From assembly GCA_963775335.1 (NCBI GenBank), contig CAVZIJ010000002.1:124001-188000 (forward strand): DNA of 64,000 nucleotides. Reading direction: 5' to 3'. Below are positions 33,930 to 42,807 of this stretch, piece by piece. The notes below the pieces were generated by a model that was given only the letters and a program-made list of their open reading frames with translations, made no database searches and was not told the origin of the DNA. Source of the DNA: CAVQCX01 sp963775335 (GTDB lineage: Bacteria > Pseudomonadota > Gammaproteobacteria > Chromatiales > Chromatiaceae). The translations under genes and the position numbers were made by a program. Each line of letters starts with the position of its first letter. Within the stretch, counting starts at the first letter, position 1.

Positions 33930-34751
33930 TCAGAGCTTCGCCGCCTGCACGTGCATCCAGTCGAAGTTGCGGGTCCGACCCAGGCTGACCCAGCCCTCCT
34001 CCTCCCAGATCCGCCACCAGGGATCGTACTCGGGCCTCGCGAACGCGGCCCGACCGCGCCCCCATTTCAGCTGGTTGCGATCGGGATCGTAGTCGATCGC
34101 TATTCCCCAGGAATGCATGGACCAATGGGTCCCGCCCCGCATCTTGCGCACGGCGAGGCAGCCGCCCCAGCGGTCCAGGCGCAGCTCGCGGATTTGTTCC
34201 GGCCCATAGTGATCGAGCACACGTTGGAGGACCCGCTTCAGACTATCGTGGACCTTCTCGTGGCAGGAAAACGAACTGACAGATTGGTTAAGGTTCCAGG
34301 CCAGCCGGTGCCGATAAGGCAGCTCGATGCGGACTTGGCGCTCACCGACGGGCCCGTAGAAGGCATGCAATGCCACCTCGTTCTGGCGCGGCCACCCGAG
34401 CGGGTTGACGTCGAGGGGCACCTCGTCGCGCCAGGGTTGCGGCATGTCGCCGTGTTGCCGCAGATAGGTCAGGGTCTCGAACGCATAGTCGGTCTGCGGA
34501 CCCCAATAGCCGTCGATCTCCCCGACCTCAATGTTCTTCTCCCGACACAGGATCTGCACATAAGCGACCGCCTTGCGGTGGTTGGACCAGTCCTCCCAGC
34601 CTGGCGGCACCGTCGCACCTCGCCCGGTCAGCGCCTGCGCAACGGCGGCGTAGGTCGTGTCGCCGGGCCGCCCGTCGATCGGGCCCGGCTGGAAGCCTTC
34701 TTCGCGCAGTACTTCCTGCATCAATCGCACGGCGGTAGTCTTCATCTGCAT
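33930..34751 (-). CDS. M15-type (VanY/L-alanyl-D-glutamate-like) peptidoglycan peptidase
   Basis: 273 aa, no obvious signal peptide. Residues 1-85 look like a peptidoglycan-binding-type region (VLREEGFQPGPIDGRPGDTT and IDGYWGPQTDYAFETL, two half-repeats). The C-terminal domain has the zinc-site pattern of M15 peptidases: GGTHWSMHSWGIAIDYDP (His and Asp ligands) and NFDWMHVQAAKL (third His). Phage endolysins and immunity-linked lysis factors use this architecture. It sits in the conflict gene run 102 bases upstream of the sensor/TPR gene, so a lysis effector role is possible; a captured phage lysin is the simpler alternative. Confidence 0.8.
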   Translation of the reverse strand: MQMKTTAVRLMQEVLREEGFQPGPIDGRPGDTTYAAVAQALTGRGATVPPGWEDWSNHRKAVAYVQILCREKNIEVGEIDGYWGPQTDYAFETLTYLRQHGDMPQPWRDEVPLDVNPLGWPRQNEVALHAFYGPVGERQVRIELPYRHRLAWNLNQSVSSFSCHEKVHDSLKRVLQRVLDHYGPEQIRELRLDRWGGCLAVRKMRGGTHWSMHSWGIAIDYDPDRNQLKWGRGRAAFARPEYDPWWRIWEEEGWVSLGRTRNFDWMHVQAAKL

Positions 34752-34812
34752 CTCCCCCCGACTCTCTCGATATCGGCGCCGCTATAGCGCCAGGCGTCGA
34801 CGCGCATCGACA

Positions 34813-34971
34813 CTAGCCCAGAAAAGCCTTGATCTTCGCCGACATCTCCGGCGTCCTCAGATAGCCGTAGGACTTGTGGTGGTTGCGCTCCTGCGGTTGG
34901 TCCGGTTTGTGGTAGTCGTTGAGCACCAGATCGTCTTTCACCCCCACACCCGCCTCGTAGCGGTTGTCCAT
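34813..34971 (-). CDS. Small protein or 3' fragment, unknown
   Basis: An ATG at 34971 gives 52 aa (NRYEAGVGVKDDLVLNDYHK, SYGYLRTPEMSAKIKAFLG). The frame remains open and protein-like upstream (AGHVYRERFRPGES), so it may instead be the surviving C-terminus of a longer gene whose 5' part was lost near 35050. No family is recognised. It lies between two M15 peptidase genes on the same strand. Confidence 0.45.
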   Translation of the reverse strand: MDNRYEAGVGVKDDLVLNDYHKPDQPQERNHHKSYGYLRTPEMSAKIKAFLG

Positions 34972-35050
34972 AGATTCGCCTGGGCGAAATCTCTCCCGAT
35001 AAACATGGCCGGCGAAAGCGCAGCCTGGGCCCCGGCTCGACCCGAACGGC

Positions 35051-35620
35051 TCAAGGCACGCTCTCCGTCAACCCCTGCACGTACACCCACCGCGCGCCAG
35101 CGGGGTCCCCGACATAGCTCAGGAGCATCCTGCGGTTTCCCGCCTGACCCTCGGGCTGGAGTGAGATGTGGACCCACCCGGAATTAGGACCCTTCGTCGG
35201 GTCGTAGCACTCGCGGACGATCTGGTCGTAATCGGACAGGTTGTCACGCGCCCACTCGGCGAGCGTTAGCGTAGACATACCCGGGATCTCAACATCGCAG
35301 GCGCAGCCGGTGGTGTGCTGGCTCGTGCTGATCCAGCCGGCAGGCTTGTTCTTCAGGACCCGCTCCAGGGCCTGGCTACGAAACACGCTGTTGGGCGTGA
35401 AGCGGCCGAGCGCGTCGCGCAAGGGCTGCAGGATTTGGCCCGCGAGATGGATGGCGGCGCGCAATTCCGGTTCGCTCGGGAATGGGTTGGCGATGCCGAG
35501 CCGGCTGGCCAGATCGGACTTGGTCAGCCCATAGACCTTGAAGTTGGGCGCTATCTGGTCCTGCGGGTCGATGCCCGCGAGGTTGAAGCCCTCCAGCGGC
35601 TCGGTGGATCGGTCAGTCAT
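35051..35620 (-). CDS. Peptidase M15A-like peptidoglycan hydrolase
   Basis: 189 aa; AGAGAA lies shortly before the ATG. The C-terminal M15A pattern is clear: ISTSQHTTGCACDVEIPG (His/Asp zinc ligands), and SGWVHISLQPEGQ (final His). The N-terminal half includes SRLGIANPFPSEPELRAAIH and PLRDALGRFTPNSVFRSQAL, as in M15A domains where an Arg-containing strand precedes the zinc site. No secretion signal is visible, so it would need lysis, a holin or an effector route to reach the wall. It follows the CHAT/lipase gene by 30 bases. Confidence 0.8.
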   Translation of the reverse strand: MTDRSTEPLEGFNLAGIDPQDQIAPNFKVYGLTKSDLASRLGIANPFPSEPELRAAIHLAGQILQPLRDALGRFTPNSVFRSQALERVLKNKPAGWISTSQHTTGCACDVEIPGMSTLTLAEWARDNLSDYDQIVRECYDPTKGPNSGWVHISLQPEGQAGNRRMLLSYVGDPAGARWVYVQGLTESVP

Positions 35621-35650
35621 GGCATTCTCTTCTTGTTCCGTGCCGGCGAT

Positions 35651-38600
35651 CTAAAGTGCCGAACGGATGGCGCCGAGCGCCTCGCGCACCGACTTGGCAA
35701 GCGAGCCGCCCAGGGCGATGACGAAGTCCAGGTGCTCATGGACCGACGCGATCTCCCTTGGGCTGGCGCCACGTCTGAAGGCGGTCCGGTAGAGCGCGGC
35801 AATGTGCTCAGCCTCCTTGCCCCTCGTCCTGCCTTGCAGCAATAGCTTGACCAGCTCGCAGTCGGCCTCGGCCACGCTGTTCCAGAAGTTCGGCTTGTCG
35901 GCGTCGCGTCCCAGGGCGACTTCGATCATGCGCTGGCATTCGTCAGGCAGCGTCGCTTCCCACTCGCCTCTCTGCTCGTCATCGAGCCTGACGGCGAGCA
36001 GCTTGGCGACGGCCCAGTTGGTGAACGGGTAGGGGTCGGCCCCGCCGGCCTTCTCGTAAGCCTGCCAGTAGTAGCTCGCCATGTTGATCAGCGCTTCCAG
36101 GCGAGGCGCCGCGTCGGTATGCACCCAGGCGAGCCGTTTGCAGGCGCTGCCGAGCAGGCTCAGGCGTTCCGGGGTTGGCGCGCGTTGGCTGATGAGGTCC
36201 AGCTCTCGGATGGCTTGTTCGATGTCCCGGATCAGGTCCTGACGACCGGCCTCCGCGCCGACCTTCTCCGCCGTCTCACGCATCTCCTGCCAGCGCTCGC
36301 CGGAGAGTCGCACCCGGAAGTTGGTGCACTGTTCCACGGCCCGCACCGGACAATCGCCCTTCTCGGCGGCGAGGGCCTTTTCCAGCCAGTCGACGGCCTC
36401 GGCATAGGCGCGGGTTTCGCCCCAGGCAAAGCCCAGCGCCGCCGCCACGTCGCCACGGGCGAGCCAGTCGCCGCGGATCTTGTCCGGGATGGCCTTGAGC
36501 TTGTCGACGATGCCGGTGCGCAGCACATCGAGCTCGGCGGGATCTGCGCCCTTTTCGCTTGCCCGCATGCGGATCCATTCGCTGTAATTGTGCAGGTCGG
36601 AAACCAGCTCCGCCGGGGCGTGGTAGGTGTTGACCTCGCGCAGGCCGGGCTCGCCGCCATCGCGGCGCAGGAGATAACCGGGGTCGCCATAGCACTGATA
36701 GGCGCCCCAGGTATTGGCGTCGGGGAAACGCACCCAAATCTCCTCGCGGGCGGCGCGCACCGCCTCGCCGAACGACGCGCCTTCCAGCATGTGGGTATAG
36801 AAGCTCTCGGCGAAGGCCTCGGCGGCACCGTCATCCACCGCCCAGCCGGCGGCCACCACGGCCTTGACCCCCATGCCGATGAACTGTACCGCCAGGTTCG
36901 CCGCCAGCAGGCTGAATCGTCCTTGCGCGGCGGTGTTGCCCAGGGTCTTGCCGAGATGGCAGCAGTTGATGAACACCAGCTCCGGCACCCAGCGCATCTG
37001 CTCCACGTCGCCGGGCGTGAGGAAGGTGTTCTTGCCTATGACCATGCCTGAGACGCGCCTGGGGGCCGGCGGGTCGCGATCTTCGAGCTGCTGGTAGGCG
37101 ACAGGCTTGGCTTGCGCATCCTCTTCCAAGAGGAATTCGTGCTCGCCGTGGCCAGCCAGGTGGAGGATGCGCCAGGCATTCTTGTGCAGCCCCGAGAGGA
37201 TGGCGTCGGCGGTGTCGTCGATACAATCCTGGGCGAAGTAGTGATGGCTGTTGAGTAGGTTGGCCGCCTTCTGCGCTTCCTGGCGCGCGCCAGGCAGATC
37301 GCTGAACTTGTCCCAGCCTCCGAGATCCGGGTTGCCCACGACGAAGGCAGTGGTCTCCGTGGCGTGGGCCGGGTGGGGCCGGAAATGCGTGGTCTTGAGC
37401 TGGCGTATTAGGCCGGCGGCGACAGCCGGCGGGCGGTTCCCGTGGCTCCAGCGGTCCTCCAGCAGCTCCCAGGGGTAGCGGGCGGATACCGGGTCTACCA
37501 GCAGCACCAGATCCGCTTGTTTCGGTGCCAGCTCCTTCAGTCGATTGGGCAGCAGCATTTCGAACAGGGTCTTGGCCACCTCGGCATTGGCGCCCGAGGA
37601 TTGCGAGGCTTGCCGGATGAAGCCGTCCGCCAGGCGCAATTGCCCGGTGGCCAGCGTCTCCTCGGCGCGGGCGCGGTCGGTGGTCGCGATGAAGCGCAGG
37701 GTTTCGGAGCCCTTGTCCTCGATGATCTCCAACCGCTGCCACCAGCCCCGCGCGTCGTCGCAACGCACCCGGATCAGCCGGCCCTGTCCCTCCTCGATGG
37801 TGCCTTTCGGCCATACGAGCTGCATGGCGAGCTGGCCATCCCTGAGTACCCTGTCCAGGGCTTCGGCGGCGGCAATGGCCACATCCTGGTACAGCTCCAG
37901 GAACTCGACCCGGTCGATGATGACCTGGCCTTCCATTTCGGCCGCAACCAGCTTGTCGTTGGCCGCCGCCGCGCCGCGTAGAATGGCTTCCACCGAATCC
38001 CGCACGGTGACGCCACCGGCGCCGGTGCCCACCAGCAGGCAGGTGAGGGCCACCGAGCGCACGCGATCGCCGGGCCCGAAACGATCATTAGGCCACTGCG
38101 CTATGCGCAGGGCGTAATCCAGCATCGCGTTACCCACGCTCTTGGCGAGCAGACCGGGGCTCAGCTCGCCCACCTGCCCCAGGCCGATCACTACCGCTCC
38201 GCCTGGCTTGCTGTCGGCACTAGGGGCGAAGAACAAGGCATGGCTGCCCAACTGGCCGGGATAAAGCCCCAGGTGCAGCCGGGTGGACAAGGCCCGCCCC
38301 AATCTCTCGTCCAGCGACTGCTCGGCGCTGATGATGGTGTCGCCCAGGTAATGTCCCACCAGCACGGCATGCCTGGAATAAGCCAGGTTGCCGTGGCTTA
38401 AGCTGACTTTAATCGACGGAACGCCATGCCCGGCCGCGGCCTCGTCGAAAGGACGGGAGACGCCGAAACCGAATCCGCGCAGGCTCGCCTCGTCTGGGAT
38501 GTCATCAGTCGGGGGCACAGTCGGCAGGAGGAAGCGCTCCGGCTCGCCCGCTGCGGCGCGGGTCCGGGTCGGCGGCACAGCGGGCAGGCGCGTGGTGGCT

Positions 38601-41158
38601 CCAGTCGTCAGCAGGTCCAGGTAGCCGGGGAAGGCGCGCTTCTTGGCGCAGAGCTCGTCATGGGCAGTGTCCTCCACATACCAGATCTTGATCCCCGGGA
38701 GCACACCGGAGCTCCAGGGCACAGTGCCATCGCCCTCACGGGTGGCGATAAACTCCAGCCGCTTTCGTCCGGCGAGCCAGGGCTCTTCGTAATCGACCAC
38801 CTGATACTCCACGACAGTCGCGTCCTGGCAGCCGGCCACGTAGAGCATGTGCTGCGGATCGGGAGCGGCCTGCTTCAGGAACTCCCAGGTAGCGCGCGCC
38901 CGGATCAGAGCCTCCCCATCGGCCGTACGCCAGCGTGCCGCCAATTGCCGCTTCAGGTCGCTCCACAGGGCCGGACGGGCGAAGTCCGCGCTGCGCGGGT
39001 CGAAGGGCAGCAGCTCCAGCAGGCCGGGGAAACGGTTGACGATGTCGACGATCTCGTCGGTGTTATGGGTGATGTCGAGCAGGCTGAGCTTGGCCTGGGT
39101 CGGGTTGTAGCCGGTCAGCCAGCGCACGGCTTCGTGGGAGCCCAGGTTGGGAGTGCCCAGCATCATGAGACGGCTGTTGGGCAGATTGACGATGCGCCGC
39201 CACAACGCCGTTCCGCGCCCGCCGTCGGCGATCATCGCGCGCACTACCAGTCCGCCCATCGAATGCGCCACCAGACGCACCGGTTGGCCCTGCCGCTCGA
39301 TGTCCGGTAACCAGGCCTCCAACTGGTCCGCTAGCTTTATGGCCGCGTCGCGCACGGACAGGCGCCAGTCATACGGGAAGATTTCCACCCGGTGGCTGCG
39401 CGCCAGAAATTCCAGCAGCGGACCGTAGAAGTCCTCCAGCAGATCGGTGGCCCTTATCTCGGGCCCGGTCGTCGATGTCTCGATGCGCAGCCGGCCCAGC
39501 TCTCCCTTGAGCAGCGCCCGGTATTTCAGCCAGACCAGGTCGTTCCCCACCTGCAGAGCGCTGCCCATGATGCCGGGCAACACCACAGCCAGGGGCCGCG
39601 GCGCGCTGATGCTGCGGCTGCGCCGTACCGCCTCTCGCCACTTGGGCTCCTGCTGCTTGGCCACCTGGATGGGCCGGAAGCCGCCGTCGCTGTCATCGCT
39701 CCGGGTCAGGCCGGATATCAGCCAGCGCACGCTCTTCGCATTGGTGAAGTAGTTGAAATGGCTGACGTCGGGCCCCTGGTCAAACTGGAAGCGCGCGCCC
39801 TTCTCCGACCGGCGGATGCCGCCGTACATGGACCCGGTATTCACCACCAGGTCGTGGTCAGCGCCATAGAACCAATCGGTGGCCAGCAGCTTGATCTGGC
39901 CCCACAGGGAATCGCCCTCGATGTCGCCGGAGATGACGCTCAGATCCGCCGCGGTGGTCAGCTCCGGATGCTGCAACAGGCGGGTAAGCGCAGAGCCGGG
40001 CATCATCGCCTCCAGCCCGGGCAGGGTGCGCGGATCGGTGCGCTCCTTCACTACCGCCAGCAAGAAATCGGCGGCATCGCCCAGCAGACCGTTGCCGGTG
40101 AGGTAGTCGAGCACCGACAGCCAGCGGTCCAGCCGTCCCGAGGCCAGCGTGGTGCCGCGCGCCGGGCAGGCCACGCGGACGAAGCGGCGAATGCGCGCCT
40201 TTTTCTCGTCCAGCAGGGCCAACAGATCCTTCAGCCGCTCGCGATCGGCGTCATAGGCATGGTCGCGCTCCTCGGCGGCCACAGTACTTAATGGGCTAAG
40301 GCCGATCTGTTCGGCGATCGTGCGGTCAGCCGCGAACAGGTCGTTCATCAACCCGGCCTTCAACGGGTCGTCGACCTTGCTGCGCTCACCCAGACACAGC
40401 AGCTCACCCACCAGCCCGCCCCGGGAGTGGCTGACCAGATGGACCTGCGCGTTCTCGGGCAGATGCTTGGCCAGATCCAGAGCGTTCTGGATCGGGCTCA
40501 CCGTGAGCGAGCGGTGCTCGAAGGCATACACCCGCTCGCCGTAGCGTTCCTTCAGGGTCTGGCGCGCCGCCGAGCCGGTAGCACTCTCCCACAGCTTGCC
40601 GTAGCTGCCCTCGGAGCTGGAGCCGGTGCCGTGGATGAGCACCAGGATCGGGTCCGGGCTTGCGGGCAGCACCTCGTCCTCGGGCACCGCCGTGAGGGTG
40701 AAAGGGGCGTCCAGCGAACAGCGGTAGAGGCCCGGCGCATTCCCGCGCAGCAGCTTCTCTTCCAGCTTGCCGCCCAGGCTGGCGGCCGCCTTGCCTTTCA
40801 GATCGACGCCGAAGAACTCCAACACCTTGATGCCCAGCCCCAGCCAGCCGCGCTGGCCCGCCCGGGAGCCCCGAAGCCTGGGGTGAGGATCGATCTCCCA
40901 GGCCTCGCCCCCGTCCCGACTGACCGTCCTGCGACCGCGCTCCCGGATGAGGTCGTCGGCCCGGGTCCAGAGCACGAAGCCGTTCTCCAGCTCCACTCGC
41001 ACCACCTCATCGCCCTGTACCTGCACCTCTCCGGCGTCCGCGTCGCGGGCGGTGGCGGGGCGCACGCAGTGCAGCGCGGTGACCGGGAGGTCGGCGCTGG
41101 TCTTTGGAGGGGTCGCCTTGCCCTGCTTGATGCCCCGTACGCGGTAGTTGCTGGTCAT
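35651..41158 (-). CDS. Giant CHAT protease with two alpha/beta-hydrolase (lipase-like) domains
   Basis: 1835 aa; AGGAG precedes the ATG. Residues about 165-300 are an alpha/beta hydrolase: PILVLIHGTGSSSEGSYG (oxyanion region) and LVSHSRGGLVGE with the nucleophile Ser near 242. Residues about 520-730 are a second one of the LCAT/PGAP1 type: VVLPGIMGSALQVG and LVAHSMGGLVVRAM with Ser near 632. Residues about 1240-1520 are a CHAT (caspase-like) domain: RILHLAGHGEHEF (catalytic His near 1334) and ELVFINCCHLGKTLG (catalytic Cys near 1398). The last 300 residues are TPR-like (YYWQAYEKAGGADPYPFTNW). A protease-lipase fusion of this size suggests a self-activated membrane-attacking effector (inference). 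Confidence 0.85.
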   Translation of the reverse strand: MTSNYRVRGIKQGKATPPKTSADLPVTALHCVRPATARDADAGEVQVQGDEVVRVELENGFVLWTRADDLIRERGRRTVSRDGGEAWEIDPHPRLRGSRAGQRGWLGLGIKVLEFFGVDLKGKAAASLGGKLEEKLLRGNAPGLYRCSLDAPFTLTAVPEDEVLPASPDPILVLIHGTGSSSEGSYGKLWESATGSAARQTLKERYGERVYAFEHRSLTVSPIQNALDLAKHLPENAQVHLVSHSRGGLVGELLCLGERSKVDDPLKAGLMNDLFAADRTIAEQIGLSPLSTVAAEERDHAYDADRERLKDLLALLDEKKARIRRFVRVACPARGTTLASGRLDRWLSVLDYLTGNGLLGDAADFLLAVVKERTDPRTLPGLEAMMPGSALTRLLQHPELTTAADLSVISGDIEGDSLWGQIKLLATDWFYGADHDLVVNTGSMYGGIRRSEKGARFQFDQGPDVSHFNYFTNAKSVRWLISGLTRSDDSDGGFRPIQVAKQQEPKWREAVRRSRSISAPRPLAVVLPGIMGSALQVGNDLVWLKYRALLKGELGRLRIETSTTGPEIRATDLLEDFYGPLLEFLARSHRVEIFPYDWRLSVRDAAIKLADQLEAWLPDIERQGQPVRLVAHSMGGLVVRAMIADGGRGTALWRRIVNLPNSRLMMLGTPNLGSHEAVRWLTGYNPTQAKLSLLDITHNTDEIVDIVNRFPGLLELLPFDPRSADFARPALWSDLKRQLAARWRTADGEALIRARATWEFLKQAAPDPQHMLYVAGCQDATVVEYQVVDYEEPWLAGRKRLEFIATREGDGTVPWSSGVLPGIKIWYVEDTAHDELCAKKRAFPGYLDLLTTGATTRLPAVPPTRTRAAAGEPERFLLPTVPPTDDIPDEASLRGFGFGVSRPFDEAAAGHGVPSIKVSLSHGNLAYSRHAVLVGHYLGDTIISAEQSLDERLGRALSTRLHLGLYPGQLGSHALFFAPSADSKPGGAVVIGLGQVGELSPGLLAKSVGNAMLDYALRIAQWPNDRFGPGDRVRSVALTCLLVGTGAGGVTVRDSVEAILRGAAAANDKLVAAEMEGQVIIDRVEFLELYQDVAIAAAEALDRVLRDGQLAMQLVWPKGTIEEGQGRLIRVRCDDARGWWQRLEIIEDKGSETLRFIATTDRARAEETLATGQLRLADGFIRQASQSSGANAEVAKTLFEMLLPNRLKELAPKQADLVLLVDPVSARYPWELLEDRWSHGNRPPAVAAGLIRQLKTTHFRPHPAHATETTAFVVGNPDLGGWDKFSDLPGARQEAQKAANLLNSHHYFAQDCIDDTADAILSGLHKNAWRILHLAGHGEHEFLLEEDAQAKPVAYQQLEDRDPPAPRRVSGMVIGKNTFLTPGDVEQMRWVPELVFINCCHLGKTLGNTAAQGRFSLLAANLAVQFIGMGVKAVVAAGWAVDDGAAEAFAESFYTHMLEGASFGEAVRAAREEIWVRFPDANTWGAYQCYGDPGYLLRRDGGEPGLREVNTYHAPAELVSDLHNYSEWIRMRASEKGADPAELDVLRTGIVDKLKAIPDKIRGDWLARGDVAAALGFAWGETRAYAEAVDWLEKALAAEKGDCPVRAVEQCTNFRVRLSGERWQEMRETAEKVGAEAGRQDLIRDIEQAIRELDLISQRAPTPERLSLLGSACKRLAWVHTDAAPRLEALINMASYYWQAYEKAGGADPYPFTNWAVAKLLAVRLDDEQRGEWEATLPDECQRMIEVALGRDADKPNFWNSVAEADCELVKLLLQGRTRGKEAEHIAALYRTAFRRGASPREIASVHEHLDFVIALGGSLAKSVREALGAIRSAL

Positions 41159-41337
41159 GGTGTGCTCTCCTGTTTCCCTGGCGGCAGGCCCGTAGCCTGC
41201 GGCAAATCCAAATTCGGCTGGTTGGACTATCGATCAGGCACTCCCTCGGCCCAGGCCCCCATGCCCATCGACCATAGGGCCCGACGTGGACACTGCACAG
41301 CCACCGGGCGGCGCGTGCCCATCGCAGCGCAATCCCC

Positions 41338-42129
41338 TCATTCGAGCACCTTGAACCTGCGTGCCTGGGCCGACCCCAGGATCTGCGGTGACTGGGGCAG
41401 CCGGCTGCTCGGCAGATAGCCGCGGATGGCGTTGAGCCAGGCGTCGTAAGTCGCCGGCTTCTGCTCGTGCAGGGTCTTGAGCGCGTAATAGGTGAAGGCG
41501 CCGTTGGGGCGGCCGCGGAAGCTGGTGTCGTAGCTGTACTCGGTGTCCTGGCAGCCGGCCAGCAACAGGTCTCCGCCGGTGCGCTTGAGGCCGCTGACCA
41601 CCTTGGGCGGCCGGGCGACGGGCGGTGGAAGATCGGAGTCCGCCATCCAGGCAGACAGGGGCAGGAAACGGACCCGCGCGCCACCCGGGTCGAGGTCGTC
41701 CTCGGCACCGCGGGTCACCGAGCCCGAATGACAGCTGTCTGAGATCAACAGGATGCGCACGCCTGGGGCGCGGCGGTCGAACAGTGCGTGGATGTCGTCG
41801 TCCAGCAGGGGTCCGGCGGTGCCGATATCGCTGGGGCAGAGCGCCTCGTCCCGGCCGTCGGGCTCGTCGCCGGAGCTGTCCGGCACCCAGGTCCCGTGAC
41901 CCGAGTAGGTGAGCACCAGGGTGTCGCCGGACCGCGCCCCGTCGATGAGACCACCCATTGCGTCGGACATCGCCGCATGGGTCGCTGCCGCGTCGAGCAA
42001 CATGTCCACCGCGTAGCCGCGCCCCTTGAGCTCCGCGGCCCAATCCCGGGCGTCGTTCACGCAGCCGGAAAGATCATTCTGCGTGCCGGGATAATCGTTG
42101 ATACCGATGCAAAGCGCCTTGTAGGCCAT
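41338..42129 (-). CDS. Caspase-family (metacaspase-like, C14) protease
   Basis: 263 aa; AAGGAG lies 10 bases before the ATG. The start AYKALCIGINDYPGTQNDLS and GCVNDARDWAAEL are typical of C14 caspase-fold proteins. The dyad is intact: His78 in VLTYSGHGTWVPD and Cys133 in LISDSCHSGSVTR. The end (NGAFTYYALKTLHEQ) matches the conserved last strand and helix. There is no other domain, so it should be activated by a partner. Its gene overlaps the 3' end of a short TIR-like frame and precedes the CHAT/lipase gene by 180 bases. Confidence 0.92.
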   Translation of the reverse strand: MAYKALCIGINDYPGTQNDLSGCVNDARDWAAELKGRGYAVDMLLDAAATHAAMSDAMGGLIDGARSGDTLVLTYSGHGTWVPDSSGDEPDGRDEALCPSDIGTAGPLLDDDIHALFDRRAPGVRILLISDSCHSGSVTRGAEDDLDPGGARVRFLPLSAWMADSDLPPPVARPPKVVSGLKRTGGDLLLAGCQDTEYSYDTSFRGRPNGAFTYYALKTLHEQKPATYDAWLNAIRGYLPSSRLPQSPQILGSAQARRFKVLE

Positions 42130-42359
42130 CGCTTTTGACTCCTTGTGAGGGTCGTTGCCCGGATGGGTCCAGTCGGTCCGCTGGGCAGCTCGTGGGCCAG
42201 CTCGGCCGCCAGGGCCAGGGCGTTCCGATCCGGTCTTTCGAGCCGCTCCAGGAATCCGCGGTAACCCGGGCGCCGGCGGGCGACGTCCAGGGCCAGGGCG
42301 TCGACGGCCTCGGCGTCCTTGTGGCGATAGCTGATGAAGAGATGCGCTGCGCCGTCCAT
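42057..42359 (-). CDS. Short TIR-like protein or remnant
   Basis: 100 aa from ATG 42359. Only the first strand resembles a TIR domain (AHLFISYRHKDAEAVDALAL); the middle is helical (GYRGFLERLERPDRNALALA) and the last 25 residues overlap the caspase gene in another frame and look non-native. It may be a cut-down TIR domain or a small adaptor translated before the caspase. It follows the lectin-like gene by 23 bases. Confidence 0.4.
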   Translation of the reverse strand: MDGAAHLFISYRHKDAEAVDALALDVARRRPGYRGFLERLERPDRNALALAAELAHELPSGPTGPIRATTLTRSQKRWPTRRFASVSTIIPARRMIFPAA

Positions 42360-42382
42360 GATCGCTGGATACGCCCCGCCTC

Positions 42383-42805
42383 TCAGGTCAGCCGGGTGAT
42401 GGTGACCGTGAGCGGCCCGCCCTGCTCGGGCGGCACGACGCGGTTGTTGTGATAGCAGGACGGCCAGTCGTTGGCGAACAGGAAGAGCTGCCGGTCGGAG
42501 CGCTCGCCTACGGCCTCGGGGACGCGCCACTCCCGCTGCTCTCCGATGGGGAAGGCCTGGGCAAGGGCCTCCCCCACAGTGCCGCAGAGAAGAAAAAAGC
42601 GATGCCCCGGCAGACGGTTGCGGGCCTGCAGGAGCCAGCCCCGCCAGCCGTTGGGGCCGCAGGGAGAACGCCAGCCGTCCTTCCATTTGCCCGCGGCGAC
42701 GAAACCATAGCGCTCGCCCGGCGATACCAAGATCCCACTGGGCACGAACAGCGGCCGCGGATCGACGTCGAGTCGCTGGCACTCCAGCACGGCGAGGCTG
42801 CGCAT
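42383..42805 (-). CDS. LecA/PA-IL-like galactose-binding lectin domain protein
   Basis: 140 aa from the ATG at 42805, with AAGGAG 8 bases upstream. The fold pattern of PA-IL-like lectins is visible: LFVPSGILVSPGERYGFVAA, GKWKDGW, a central segment HRFFLLCGTVGEALAQAFPI, and LFLFANDWPSCYHNNRVV, which mirrors the calcium/sugar-binding loop with an ND pair and a YxNN turn. No secretion signal is seen. Such domains occur as stand-alone partners in bacterial conflict loci; a role in ligand recognition is inferred. It starts 2 bases after the upstream TIR fragment stops. Confidence 0.6.
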   Translation of the reverse strand: MRSLAVLECQRLDVDPRPLFVPSGILVSPGERYGFVAAGKWKDGWRSPCGPNGWRGWLLQARNRLPGHRFFLLCGTVGEALAQAFPIGEQREWRVPEAVGERSDRQLFLFANDWPSCYHNNRVVPPEQGGPLTVTITRLT

Positions 42806-42807
42806 GG

